A stretch of 64,000 nt of DNA from Panthera uncia (Eukaryota > Chordata > Mammalia > Carnivora > Felidae), in the NCBI RefSeq assembly GCF_023721935.1, contig NC_064810.1:76885616-76949615 (forward strand), in the 5' to 3' direction. Positions within the stretch are counted from its first letter, which is position 1. Every line of letters begins with the position of its first letter. Position numbers and translations under genes: made by a program. Positions 54,849 through 64,000 of this stretch are shown here, one piece after another. The notes beneath the pieces were generated by a model, which was given only the letters and a program-made list of their open reading frames with translations, did not search any database and had not been told where the DNA came from.

Positions 54849-55083
54849 TTTTTTAATTTTTTTTAACTTTTATTTATTTTTGAGAGACAGAGAGAGACAG
54901 AGCGTGAGCGGAGGAAGGGCAGAGAGAGAGGGAAACACAGAATCTGAAGCAGGCTCCAGGCTCTGAGCTGTCAGCACAGATCCCCATGCGGGGCTCAAAC
55001 TCATGAACTGTGAGATCATGACCTGAGCCGCAGTCGGATGCTTAAACGACTGAGCCACCCAGGTGCCCCGGTGCCTGACTTTT
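54835..55083 (-). mobile_element. Felid SINE with target duplications
   Basis: TGTTCCTGACTTTT at 54835-54848 and GGTGCCTGACTTTT at 55070-55083. Minus-strand body 54849-55069 with 'aagcaggctccaggctctga', 'gctgtcagcacagatcccca' and head end 'gagccacccaggtgcccc'. The T-rich tail is at 54,847-54,880. Confidence 0.96.
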
Positions 55084-55586
55084 GAAAGCAAAAGTAGCCA
55101 AGCCCTTTCCCTCTGGCCAGGCCAAGGCAAAAGGACGGTACTTGGGCACCACAAACCTAACGGGACCAAAGATTGGTGTCCATTTTTGGCCTTCTGGTAG
55201 AGGCCTTATTTGGAACAGCTGAGCCTCCTCTAGGAGTGTGGGGCTCTGGAGAACAGGGCTTGATAATTCAGCATGTGAGCATACGGTGAAGAGAGATTTT
55301 AGCAGGAAGGAAAAGGCAGAAGCCTTATTTTCCCAGACAGTGGCTAAAAGCCCACTTCCTTTCCATTTTGAGCCATTGAGCTACTGAGGAACATTAAGTC
55401 AAACCCCGTTTACTATCTCGCTTTATCGGGCTGTGAGGCCCAGAGTGTGGAGAGCTAGAAAACTCACCCATCCTGCCGAATAAACAACAAAAATGCGCAG
55501 AAACCTTTCCCTCCATTTCTGCGCCACAGATTTGGGGGTGTGCCTCCACCTCCAGGAGCAAGTGGCTTCCTAGAAGGCTACAGGGG
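55084..55586. other. Unassigned sequence
   Basis: No supported feature; GC rises towards the next block. Confidence 0.4.
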
Positions 55587-56297
55587 GTGAAAAAAGCAAG
55601 ACTGAGTCTCCCTATTGCCCACTCTCACGCCACTGCCTTGCCTGCCCCCCTCTTCCCACCCACAACCCCTCCTACTCCCCAAGGGGTGCCATTTTGGAGC
55701 CAAAATCCACTTTGTCAGCACAAGAGCAGCCCTGCCTTCGCTTGCTCCACACACCATGTGACCCTGGAGAACCTCCAGGGCATATTTCATCTGGCATCAG
55801 CAACTAGAGGTCACCGTGACCCAAAGCTTCCTGCGTTCCCAGGCCTGGCAGCCTTGCCAAAGCCAGCCATGGCGGGGGAAGGAGAGCGCCGCTTGGGGGG
55901 AGCTGACCAAGTGTGGTGTCGGCCGCCCTGCCTGCCAGCAGACAGCAGCGCCGGTTTTCCACTGCCGGCCATTCATTGGACTTGGCCAGCTTTGTTCCTT
56001 CCCTGGGACCTAGTCAACAAGCTGAGACCAGAGGAGCTGTGGCTCTGGCCTGCAGAGCGAAGCCATTTCTGTGTGCATGCACGCCACGGGCAGCGACTCT
56101 GCTCACGGCCCCCAGGACGCCGAGTTCCCACCTGTCCTACCTGCTGGGCACTGCAGTGTGACAGGGTCCAGGACGCCCAGGGATTGCTGCTTCTTTTTTT
56201 TCCCCCCCTACATAAAAGAGAACAAATCGTTGTAGGGGTCAGAGACTTCATGCTGAATTTTGCTCAGAGTCAAAAGACAATGAAGGGGAACCTTTAA
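55587..56297 (+). other. GC-rich block holding the longest open frame; probably noncoding
   Basis: A 236-codon frame runs from ATG at 55587 to a stop at 56295-56297. No domain, signal peptide or repeated motif is recognisable, composition is Pro, Leu and Ala rich, and the opposite strand is also open in part, as expected when stops are rare in GC-rich DNA. An internal ATG at 55869 has a strong Kozak context (gccagccATGG). CpGs are more frequent than elsewhere in the window but not enough for a CpG island. An exon or regulatory element cannot be excluded. Confidence 0.35.
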
Positions 56298-56584
56298 GGC
56301 CAGGAAACAATTTTAGTATCAGTTTACAGGGTCCCCTTCCATGCAAGAATCGTAAAGTTTTAGGGGTTAGAAAGTTTTAGGGTTAGAAAAGATCATAAAG
56401 CGGCCAAGTCGGTGGTTCTTCATCCAGCTTGGTAAAGAGACCCTGGAGTAACTGATGAAAACAAGCCACTCCCTGCCCTGGGGGAAAAGCCGCAGACACT
56501 TGAGATTTTGCTCACAATTTGAGGCGTGCAGGGATTCCTGGTGCATGTGCCTCTGCCTTCTGTACACCTCCCTTCCTTCCCAGC

Positions 56585-56708
56585 CCTCTCATTTTGCAGA
56601 AGGGGAAATGTGAGACCCACAGAGGACAGTGACTCTTGCAAAGTCAAGGCTACATGTGGTCCTGTTGAACCCAGATCCTCTGATTCAGAGGTTTTCTAAC
56701 AAATCGCA
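56585..56708 (-). repeat. MIR-family fragment, inverted
   Basis: 'ctcattttgcagaaggggaa', 'cttgcaaagtcaaggctaca' and 'gaacccagatcctctgattc' resemble the reversed MIR core and 5' end. Confidence 0.5.
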
Positions 56709-56734
56709 TCAGGGCCCTCACCTCCAGACCCCCT

Positions 56735-56908
56735 TCCCTGTCTTATTTTCTTTGCTCTTAATGTCTCTCTTTCTCTTTGTCTCTTCCCTTCCTGCTCTCT
56801 CTCCTCAGGTCGTCTCTCTTTCTTTCTCCTATTCTGTTTCTTCAAATTCTGTTTCCTTTTGTGCTCTCCTTTCTCCTACTCTCTTGTCTTCTCAGTCTCT
56901 GCCCTGCG
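56735..56908 (+). repeat. Polypyrimidine tract
   Basis: About 170 bases of nearly pure C/T on the + strand, with AG dinucleotides at 'ctcctcag' (about 56807) and 'gtcttctcag' (about 56894). It could form triplex (H-)DNA and looks like a 3' splice site, but no exon with domain content follows. Confidence 0.6.
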
Positions 56909-57185
56909 TCTCGAGCATCCGATCAATCGATCAGTCTCAGTTCTGTGTTCCTCTGGAGCACAGGCCACTGGCTCCTGTGGAAGGATATAATGTGTAAAGC
57001 AAGAAAAGAGTAAGAATAAAATTGTTGAAAGTGGTGAAATCAAGGAGAAAAATCTCATCTCTCTCCCCAAATCTCCAGTATAGATCTAGTACAAAGGGGT
57101 CTTTTTACCCCTAGTAAAGACAAATACATAAAGGGGGAGGAATACAGAAACCAATAGGTTAGAGGTACTCACCGTATCATTGAAG
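56909..57185. other. Unassigned sequence
   Basis: No supported feature. Contains 'gatcaatcgatcag', a short self-complementary stretch. Confidence 0.4.
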
Positions 57186-57189
57186 AACT

Positions 57190-58575
57190 CCAGGGAATTG
57201 ACTTTTTCAGGGTGTCTACAAGGCCAAAATTGTTTTCACCATAATGCTAAGACATTATTTGTCATTTTTATTCTGTTAACATTTGATGCACGAATGGTAC
57301 AAAAACCACAGTGGGTAAAAATGGGGGGGGTCCTAGCATGTGTCAAGGCGTTGAAACCAAATTGGACTCATGGTCATCTTTTTCTTCACTGCCACGAGCA
57401 ACAGTTGTTTTAAAAAGTAATATTTCCTTGGGGCGATGAGTGGCTCAGTCAGTTAAGCGTCCAACTTCGGCTCAGGTCATAATCTCACGGTCTGTGTGTT
57501 CAAGCCCCACGTCGGGCTCTGTGCTGACAGCTTGGTTTCTGTGTCTCCCTCTCTCTCTGCCCTTCCACTGCTCGTGCTCTGTCTCTCTCTCTCTGTCACT
57601 CAAAAATAAACATTTAAAAAAACTTTTAAGTACATGTTCCTTAAGAATACTCATAAAGAAGCAGATACAAATATTTATTTTCTTAAATTTTGATTAAATT
57701 TCACTAAATTAAAAAAAAAAGCCTTGAGTGCACTTTTTTTCTATTCCATGAGAAAATGAACAAAGTGCACAAAGCACTTCAACTACATACTAAGTAAGGT
57801 ACAACAGTTGCCTCAAGGAAAAGTAGTTACGCAATTGAGATGTAAGCTTAACCAATCACTTTTTTCCAGTTTTACCTGGAAGACCAAATGGCAAACTGTG
57901 GTTGTTTAAACCTGTGTATTTGGCAGACATTTTCCTAATAATGAACAAAGTAAGAATGTTACTGCAAGGGCAAAATTGACAATATGTTTTGCCAGTCATA
58001 AATCTGAGTTTTCAATCAAAAAGTAAAATGATGGAAATGTGTATCTACCACCATAAACTTAATGGTTTCCCCATACTTAAAACTTTTCTGGTTAGATCAG
58101 TGGTGATAATGACAAATGTGATTATTTGAATTTTAGAATGGAATATGTCAATGAAAGATTGGTCTAAGTCAGTGAACCAGTATTTTCCAAATGACTGATG
58201 CAAGGTGTTACAAAACCATGCCTAGGAAAATATCCACTGAAAAGGCAAGATAGACTAGTGGATTTTAATATAACTGAGTACAAAATGTTCGTTAATAGGT
58301 TCCAAATTCCACAATGCAAAAGTTTAACTTTAAGGAACCACCACATATTGAGTTTTGATGTAGTAGCAAAGAAAAATGTCTACAATTATCTAAAAACCCT
58401 ATTAAAATACCCCACTCTTTTCCAACTGCATATCTGTGTAAAGCAGAATTTCTTTCATCTACTTCAGTTAAACAACATATTATTGCAAATGTAATAGAAG
58501 ATAAGAAAAGCTACTAGTCTTCAATTAAACTAAATCATACTTCAAAGATATTTGCAAAAATGTAAGATAATATCA
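57190..58575 (+). pseudogene. hAT transposase remnant with hATC-like C-terminus
   Basis: Reading frames shifted several times carry GGVLACVKALKPNWTHGH and a FLHCHEQQL segment before the SINE. After it come text for a 'YFPND'-like stretch near 58,180, ITEYKMFVNRF near 58,270 and, in another frame at about 58,402-58,450, FPTAYLCKAEF, which matches the conserved LPF-T-YLCE-GFS motif of the hAT dimerisation domain. Frameshifts, stops and the SINE make it non-functional. The surviving open frame (98 codons, 58,198-58,494) is one piece of it. Confidence 0.7.
57407..57642 (+). mobile_element. Felid SINE inserted in the hAT relic
   Basis: Body 57430-57622: head 'ggggcgatgagtggctcagt', 'acttcggctcaggtcataat', 'cgtcgggctctgtgctgaca', a shortened middle and an 'aaaaataaacatttaaaa' tail. 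Flanks GTTTTAAAAAGTAATATTTCCTT and CTTTTAAGTACATGTTCCTT are a probable diverged target duplication, placing the insertion inside the transposase. Confidence 0.92.
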
Positions 58576-58757
58576 ATTTTTTTCCTTTTGGAAAAACATG
58601 AATTTGTGAATTTTTTAAAACTTTCTTAGTTTTAATTTCTAACAGACTAAATAGGAATAGATATAACCCACACAAGCAAAATCTCTTTGGATCCTTCCAT
58701 AACTTTAAAGAGTGGAATGGAATCTTGAGGCCAAAATGTTTGAGCATCACTCCTATA

Positions 58758-59225
58758 GACTGTTCTAGAAGGAAGCAGAGATAAATCAGTGCAACGCTGG
58801 TTTGCAGGCCATCTGGTATGGGTAGGACTCATGCTAAGTATTATGGGGGATCCAGCTCTTACAGCTCTCACAGTCTAGCAGGAAGATAAGGCACAAGGGC
58901 CAATAAGTGCACTTGGAGTACAGCAGTGCCACTAGAGAAGAAATGAAATGCCACCAAAGCCCCACTTGGGTTAGAGGTAAGAGGGTCTAGAAAAGTCTTT
59001 ACAGAGGAGATAACAGTTGAGAAGCCTGGAAACAAAACAAAACAAAACAACCCCTGAGCATTCAGAAAACAAAACCAAAAAAGGAAGCAGAGAAGATATG
59101 AAGGTTTGGTGACTGCCAAGCAGAGGGAAGAATATGGGGATGGGAGAGCAGAGGGTATATTGAGTGGAGAGCAAGCATTCCATTAGGCACAACTGAGATA
59201 CAATATGCAGAGCCTCTTGGGAGAA
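58758..59225 (-). repeat. Ancient L2-associated repeat, inverted, diverged
   Basis: 'cttacagctctcacagtcta' and 'gcaggaagataaggcacaag' match an inverted L2 end; purine-rich continuation follows. An (AAAAC)n patch lies at 59032-59050. Confidence 0.4.
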
Positions 59226-59229
59226 GCCT

Positions 59230-59276
59230 CCTATTCCATTGATGCTCAATAAATGCTTGCCAGATGAATCTGTGTA
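59230..59276 (+). repeat. L2/MIR 3' tip
   Basis: 'tgatgctcaataaatgcttg' then 'ccagatgaat' is the common L2/MIR end. Confidence 0.55.
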
Positions 59277-59324
59277 TGAAATAAGTGATTGCCTGGGTCA
59301 TGGATGGGTTAGACTGTGTCTTAT

Positions 59325-59462
59325 CACCCCCACTTCCACGGTATATGTGAGAAAATTTTGTGGAGAAAGTTTATAGAGGCCAAGGAAGTGAGAAGATTCA
59401 TCATCTAATGTGCAGAGCCGGGCCCTGATCAAACTCCCTCTTCTGGCTTCAAGGTCTCCTTT
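59325..59462 (-). repeat. MIR SINE, inverted
   Basis: 'acggtatatgtgagaaaatt', 'tttatagaggccaaggaagt' and 'gcagagccgggccctgatca' follow the reversed MIR. Confidence 0.5.
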
Positions 59463-59890
59463 ACCAAACAATTCCTTCTGAAGTCAGGCCCTGGCTGACA
59501 TTCCTCTCCCCCAACTTGGGCGTGACACTGAATGAATAAGGGTGAGACTGACACAAGCCTGGAGATTCATCGTTGGAAGAACTTCTTCTGAACACCACTC
59601 CCTGACCAGAGCAAGGATTCAGAGATGAAAATGATGCTCTTCTCATCCTCACAGTCTCTTGAACAAGACATTTGGGGGAGAGAGACCCATCTGACCATGA
59701 CTAAGAGAGTATAGTGCTACCCTCCTTACAGAGCACAGACAGACCTCCATCTGAAGGATGATGAAGCTTTCAAGAGGGGATGGAAAAGGTGGGAGTGATT
59801 CAAGACATTTTGAAAGGATAAAGACTGATTACATACAGAGCACTCATTCATGAATTCCAAGGCTCCTGAACATCTGTGAATCAGTCCTCT
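59463..59890. other. Unassigned sequence
   Basis: No supported feature; short open frames on the minus strand. Confidence 0.4.
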
Positions 59891-59897
59891 TTTTCTC

Positions 59898-59962
59898 TGG
59901 ATCCCCAGTACCAAGCACAGTGCCTGTCACAGCAAGACATTCCATAAATGTCTGATGCACTA
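59898..59962 (+). repeat. L2/MIR 3' tip
   Basis: 'tggatccccagtaccaagca', 'cagtgcctgtcacagcaaga' and 'cattccataaatgtctgatg'. Confidence 0.65.
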
Positions 59963-60002
59963 TTCTAAATGCAAGGGTGAAGAACAGATATGATGCCAAG
60001 AC

Positions 60003-60955
60003 TCCACTTTTTCCCACTTTTTTCTACCTTTCCATTAAGATATTATTGATATGTCACATATAGAAGTTTCAGGTGTATGGCATGATGATCTGATACACAT
60101 ATACATGCAAAATAATTATCCCGATAAGGTTAGTTAACACCTCCATCCCCTCACATAATTACCATTTTGGGTGTGTGGTGATAACTTTAAGATCGACTTT
60201 CCTAACAACTTTCAAACATATAACACAGTATTGTTAATTGTAGTCACCATGTTGTACATTAGATCCCCAGAACTTATTCCTCTTATACCTGGGAGTTTGG
60301 ACCCATTGACCAACACCTCTGCATTTCCCTCCACCCTTTGCCCCTTGAAATCATAATTGTATTCTCTATTTCGTCTTGTTCGTATTTTTTTAGATTCTAC
60401 GTGTAAAGGGGAACAGACAACATTTGTCTTTTTTCTGTCTATTTCATTTAGCATAATGCCCTCAACACCCATCCGTGTTGTCACAAATGTCAGGGTATCC
60501 TTCTTTTTTATGGATGAATAATTTTCCATTGTGAATATATATCACATTTTCTTTATCCATTTATATGTTTATGCACAATTAGGTTGTCTCCATGTCTTAG
60601 CTATTGTGAATAATGCTGCAGGGAACACGAGGGTGCAGATAGCTCTACCAGAGTGATTCATTTCCTTTGAATATATACACAGAAGTCTTAAGTGCTGGAT
60701 CATAGGGTATTCTATTTTTAATCTTTTGAGGAACCTCCTTATTGTTTTCCATAGTGGTTGAACCAATTTACCTCCCACCAATAGTGCATGAGTGTTCCCT
60801 TTCCTCTATAGGCTGACCAAAACTTGATATCTCTTATCTTTTTGTCAGCAGCCATCGTAAAAATTTGAGGTGACATCTCATGGTGGTTTTGATTTACATG
60901 TCCCTGATGATTAGTGATGTTTGGCATCTTTTCATGTGTCTGTTGGCCATTCCCA
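60003..60955 (-). mobile_element. Ancient L1M LINE, inverted (3' UTR and ORF2 end)
   Basis: Reverse-strand landmarks: 'tattgatatgtcacatatag', 'agtattgttaattgtagtca', 'gtacattagatccccagaac', 'tcatttagcataatgccctc', 'attgtgaataatgctgcagg' and 'aggtgacatctcatggtggt'. The minus-strand frame at 60,212-60,529 holds the ORF2 C-terminal words in broken form. Same class as 36,000-36,795, but a different break point. Confidence 0.87.
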
Positions 60956-62900
60956 AGACCCAATTTTGAATATGCCACACGTTTCCTATGCTCTGGCCTA
61001 GGATTCCCCAATTTCCCCTTCTCCACCATTACAAATCTTGTCAGTTGCTGGTACCCCAATCTGCCACCAGCAGGCAGCCTCTCCTGAACCAGCAATCAAC
61101 AGGTGAAGGGGTCTTGTTCCACTGCAGACAGAGCCTTGGAGGTACCCAGGACAAACAAGACAGTAGCCACTGGAGACCAAGTCTCTGCCTCAACTTTACA
61201 CAGCCTCTCTCGCTCCCTCTCAGCAGGCAGGGGACAAAAGCATTGCATTGGTACCCTCCTCATGAGTCAGAATCTCTGTAAGAAAGGCTACAATCAATAC
61301 ACATGACACAAGACTGATATGATGCCCTGGAACTGAGGGACCGTCTGTGAAACTGATGCCAATCACTTCCTAAGGCCACGTGTTACGCTCCTCCAGGATG
61401 GATGGGCTTGCTTCCCACCTCAACCAGAGCAAGGAGGAAGGCTTCAGTGATGGATGGCAGCAAGGGATTATCAGCCCTAAAGAAGGGGTATCCTGTAGTT
61501 GTCTCACCACTCCTATCAGCACTGACACACACAGGGGATGCAGCCCTACCCATCATGTCTAAAAATGCCCACATTGAAAACACTTCCCCTTTGGGGGATT
61601 GTCTGTCAATATACGTGACACCATGAGAAAATTAATTATGCCTGGGTGAACTTTAGTGCCATAACTCACAGAGCTGTGTTCGCTGGAAAAAAATGACGCA
61701 AATTTAAGATGCAAGCCAGAGCCAGTGGGGAAGTGGAAGCATTTTTAGCAGCATAAATAGCAAATTGTATTCCAAACTCGAGGACCTGAAGCAGCTGTTG
61801 GTCCACCCAAGACTCCCTAAGCACCACTTAAGGGGAATCTCAGCGCACGTGGAATACATGTTTTCTGTTCATAAACAAAGTTGTAAAGGTGGGTGATTCA
61901 GCAATGGAGTGAGGAGGGGGCAGCTACAGAGTGGAGGAGAAGGACGTATAAGAGAGGGCTAATTGTACTGGGAAATGTCTGTTCCTCTTGTGAGATCCCA
62001 GTAGAATGTTGCTTGGCCTGAACTTCTACTTAGGCAGAGTGAGCCCTCCCACCACCTGTCCCATAGGACACCCTTCGTATAATCCTATCACAACACACAT
62101 AATGCATTGGGGTATGGTACTTCCAAGTCTGTCTCACTATAGGACTCTGATGGCCCCTGAGCTCAGCGGCTTGGAAGAATGATCTCTGTGTCCCCAGACT
62201 TGTGAGCAGGGCCGGGGCCATGCTAGGAGTCCTCATTGTATTCAGAGGCTGTATTTTGAGTGAGACTCAAGTAACAAACTGAAAAATGAACAATTGGTTA
62301 CAAGTGGAGGTAGACGTAAACAAAGTCAATGACCCAAGAGCTGCTCTGATCATGTCCTTTTCAGTAGGCTGCTTCCTCTACCAAGAACAACACTGTCTGA
62401 TCTTAACTAAAGGCAATTAGAATGCCTCCTAGAGGTACAGCAAAGATCTCACTTTAAAGAAACAGATTTTGGTAATATGGAAAATTAGGATTGTGTTTCC
62501 TTTACAGAAAAATGCCTTTAGAAGGGGGGGAAACATTTTTAAGAGTGTGAACTTAAAATTTCCCAGAACCCACATATTGTAACTTACTGGCCTGAACCCA
62601 AACTAAAAGTGGCTTCACCTGTCTTCCCATTGTCCATCACATCCTAAAAATTATAGGAAAAATCCCTGAGATGAAAGAACACATTAAGCTGCAAATGCAA
62701 ATCAGTCAGCTTCCAAGATTTAAAAGGCTTTCTCTTTGGCGTCTATGTAAATAGCCCATAAAATCCCTGTAAGCCCACAAAATAAGGGACCATTTTATTC
62801 AGCTCAGAAACAATCCATACAACACAGAACAAGACATCTCTCCAATAAACTTATGAAAACCTGCCTTCTGGTAAGCCAAAATTAATATTCCTCCCGTTCT
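60956..62900. other. No gene recognised; unassigned sequence
   Basis: About 1.9 kb with no recognised repeat body, exon or RNA gene. The part 61,000-61,620 has open frames in several phases on both strands, none with a domain. A partial CTCF-like word sits at 61,062-61,077. Confidence 0.45.
61062..61077 (+). promoter_or_regulatory. Weak CTCF-like motif
   Basis: TGCCACCAGCAGGCAG matches the CTCF core except at the position after the central AG. Weaker than the one at 2,178-2,199. Confidence 0.25.
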
Positions 62901-63400
62901 CTTGGGTTATGTCTGTAAGGTCACTATGGCCAGAACTTCTTCTGAATTTTGAACTCTATTCAATTAATATTCTTGTTTACAGAGATTTGAAAGCATTTAA
63001 GGATGGTCAAAAACTAACACCAAGCGAAATGCAGCTAAATTCCCCACTGTTGTGCAAGGTTTACCCTAACTCACGCCCCCTTCCCATTTCCCTATCTCTT
63101 CTTTATTCACTCTTCCTCTCCAGATTCTGCTTTTTATTTATTTTTCTCTTCCCTTCCTTACTCTGTCACTTAACCTCTTTACTCTGTTCACTTCCCATTA
63201 CACAGGGTTTGCCTTTGGGGTATTATCCAATTATCCTGGAAGATTTAAAAGATTTCATGCAGGCAAATCTGTGTCTTCAGTATCCTTTCATTCACTCACA
63301 GAATTGAAGAAGGAAAAGAGGGTATGATTAGAATAAAGGGAAGTTGTGTTCCTCAATCTAAGTAAGTTAGAGAGCACTAAAAACACAGAGAGGAAGAGTT
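62901..63400. other. Unassigned sequence, pyrimidine-rich
   Basis: A 132-codon open frame at 62,909-63,307 includes a pyrimidine-driven Leu/Ser/Phe-rich stretch. No domain recognised, so I do not call it a gene. Confidence 0.45.
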
Positions 63401-63646
63401 AATGTGGTTTAGATTTTTTTTTTTTTAGCGTTTATTTATTATTGAGACAGGGAGAGAGAGAGCATGAACGGGGGAAGGTCAGAGAGAGAGGGAGACACAG
63501 AATCTGAAACAGGCTCCAGGCTCTGAGCTGTCAGCACAGAGCCTGACGCGGGGCTCGAACTCACGGACTGCGAGATCATGACCTGAGCCGAAGTCGGATG
63601 CTTAACCGACTGAGCCACCCAGGGGCCCCAATGTGGTTTAGATTTT
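63401..63646 (-). mobile_element. Felid SINE with perfect 17-bp target duplications
   Basis: AATGTGGTTTAGATTTT at 63401-63417 and 63630-63646. Minus-strand body 63418-63629 with 'aggctccaggctctgagctg', 'cctgacgcggggctcgaact' and head end 'gagccacccaggggcccc'. Several CpGs are retained, so it is relatively young. Confidence 0.98.
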
Positions 63647-63677
63647 CAAAGCTTGACAAGTTTCATCCATGAAATAA

Positions 63678-63728
63678 GCTCGAACTTGTAGCACATAGAA
63701 CAGTGCCTTTTATGGTGTGGGCACTCAA
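63678..63728 (+). repeat. L2/MIR 3' tip
   Basis: 'gtagcacatagaacagtgcc' and 'tgtgggcactcaaaatg' resemble the shared L2/MIR end. Confidence 0.5.
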
Positions 63729-64000
63729 AATGTCGATTTCCTTATTTCTGTCTTCATCACAGTTATTAGCTATGCTGGTCAGTCCTGCCACCAGGTTGTG
63801 CTCAATACTTGGTAGCAGTAGTTTTGCCCAGAGGCTAAAGCAATGACCTTCAGCTCTGAAGCTAAAACGGGTGGATCTAGAACCCTTACACCTGTTCTCC
63901 AAGCCACTTCTCAGAGCAGCCAGCCTGCTGCTCACTCACAGACACAGAAACAGGTAAGTAGTAGGTAACTCTGAAAACCAGGAATTTAATAAGAAGAAGA
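63729..64000. other. Unassigned sequence at window edge
   Basis: No supported feature; a 90-codon minus-strand open frame here has no domain. Confidence 0.4.

Larger units (their letters stand above)
57190..58757 (+). mobile_element. hAT-type DNA transposon relic, 5' truncated, split by a SINE
   Basis: The 3' edge 'atgtttgagcatcactcc' resembles the hAT terminal repeat 'tttgagaaccactg'. Upstream, broken frames keep transposase words (see the pseudogene entry), followed by a typical 3' UTR ('agatataacccacacaagca', 'atctctttggatccttccat'). The 5' terminal repeat and N-terminal half are missing. The SINE at 57,430 interrupts it. The family cannot be named with certainty. Confidence 0.72.

Noticed and set aside
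55587..56297. 236-codon open frame as a real gene
   Set aside because: No domain, no repeat of known family motifs, GC-driven scarcity of stops, other frames also open; kept only as an unproven GC-rich block.
56894..56997. Exon after a polypyrimidine-AG
   Set aside because: No recognisable coding content or matching 5' splice site could be supported.
60212..60529. 105-codon minus-strand gene
   Set aside because: Lies within an inverted ancient L1M and reads as the decayed ORF2 end.

Overview
The window looks like intergenic or deep intronic DNA from a cat-family (felid) genome. The main evidence is about 25 tRNA-derived carnivore SINEs of the felid type (head GGGGCGCCTGGGTGGCTCAG, internal pol III boxes, CT-rich middle, AATAAA plus poly(A) tail), together with 3' ends of carnivore LINE-1 elements. 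Much older mammal-wide repeats (MIR, L2, ancient L1M, DNA transposon relics) fill most of the remaining space. I found no host protein-coding exon, functional tRNA, rRNA or snRNA gene that I can defend. Family names rest on recognition of consensus motifs, because no search could be run.

Layout. 1-15 kb: mostly ancient MIR and L2 pieces, one L1M 3' end, one SINE, a CTCF-like motif near 2.19 kb and a CpG-retaining block with a perfect 18-bp palindrome near 10.5 kb. 15.5-16.3 kb: a nested pile of four minus-strand SINEs with a (TG)26 microsatellite. 17.2-18.1 kb: an LTR-like relic. 19.6-20.3 kb: a 5'-truncated L1 with matching 17-bp target duplications that enclose extra non-L1 sequence behind the L1 poly(A), the structure expected of a 3' transduction. 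21-30 kb: two palindromic DNA-element relics, an L1M 3' end, several MIRs and a candidate conserved noncoding block. 30-38.9 kb: SINEs, L2, an inverted L1M and a second short L1. 39.5-42.7 kb: a ruined ancient L1M ORF2 carrying four younger SINEs, two of them serially inserted at one target. 42.7-55 kb: more SINEs, among them the youngest-looking one (52,745), MIR and L2-type sequence. 55.6-56.3 kb: the only GC-rich block. 57.2-58.76 kb: a hAT-type DNA transposon relic with a broken transposase. 60.0-60.95 kb: an inverted L1M. 63.4 kb: a SINE with perfect target duplications.

Nothing here forms a pathway or operon. The informative content is the insertion history (nested SINEs, reused targets, an L1 3' transduction, a dead transposase) plus a few short motifs and CpG-retaining stretches that may be regulatory. 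I do not see an undescribed molecular system.
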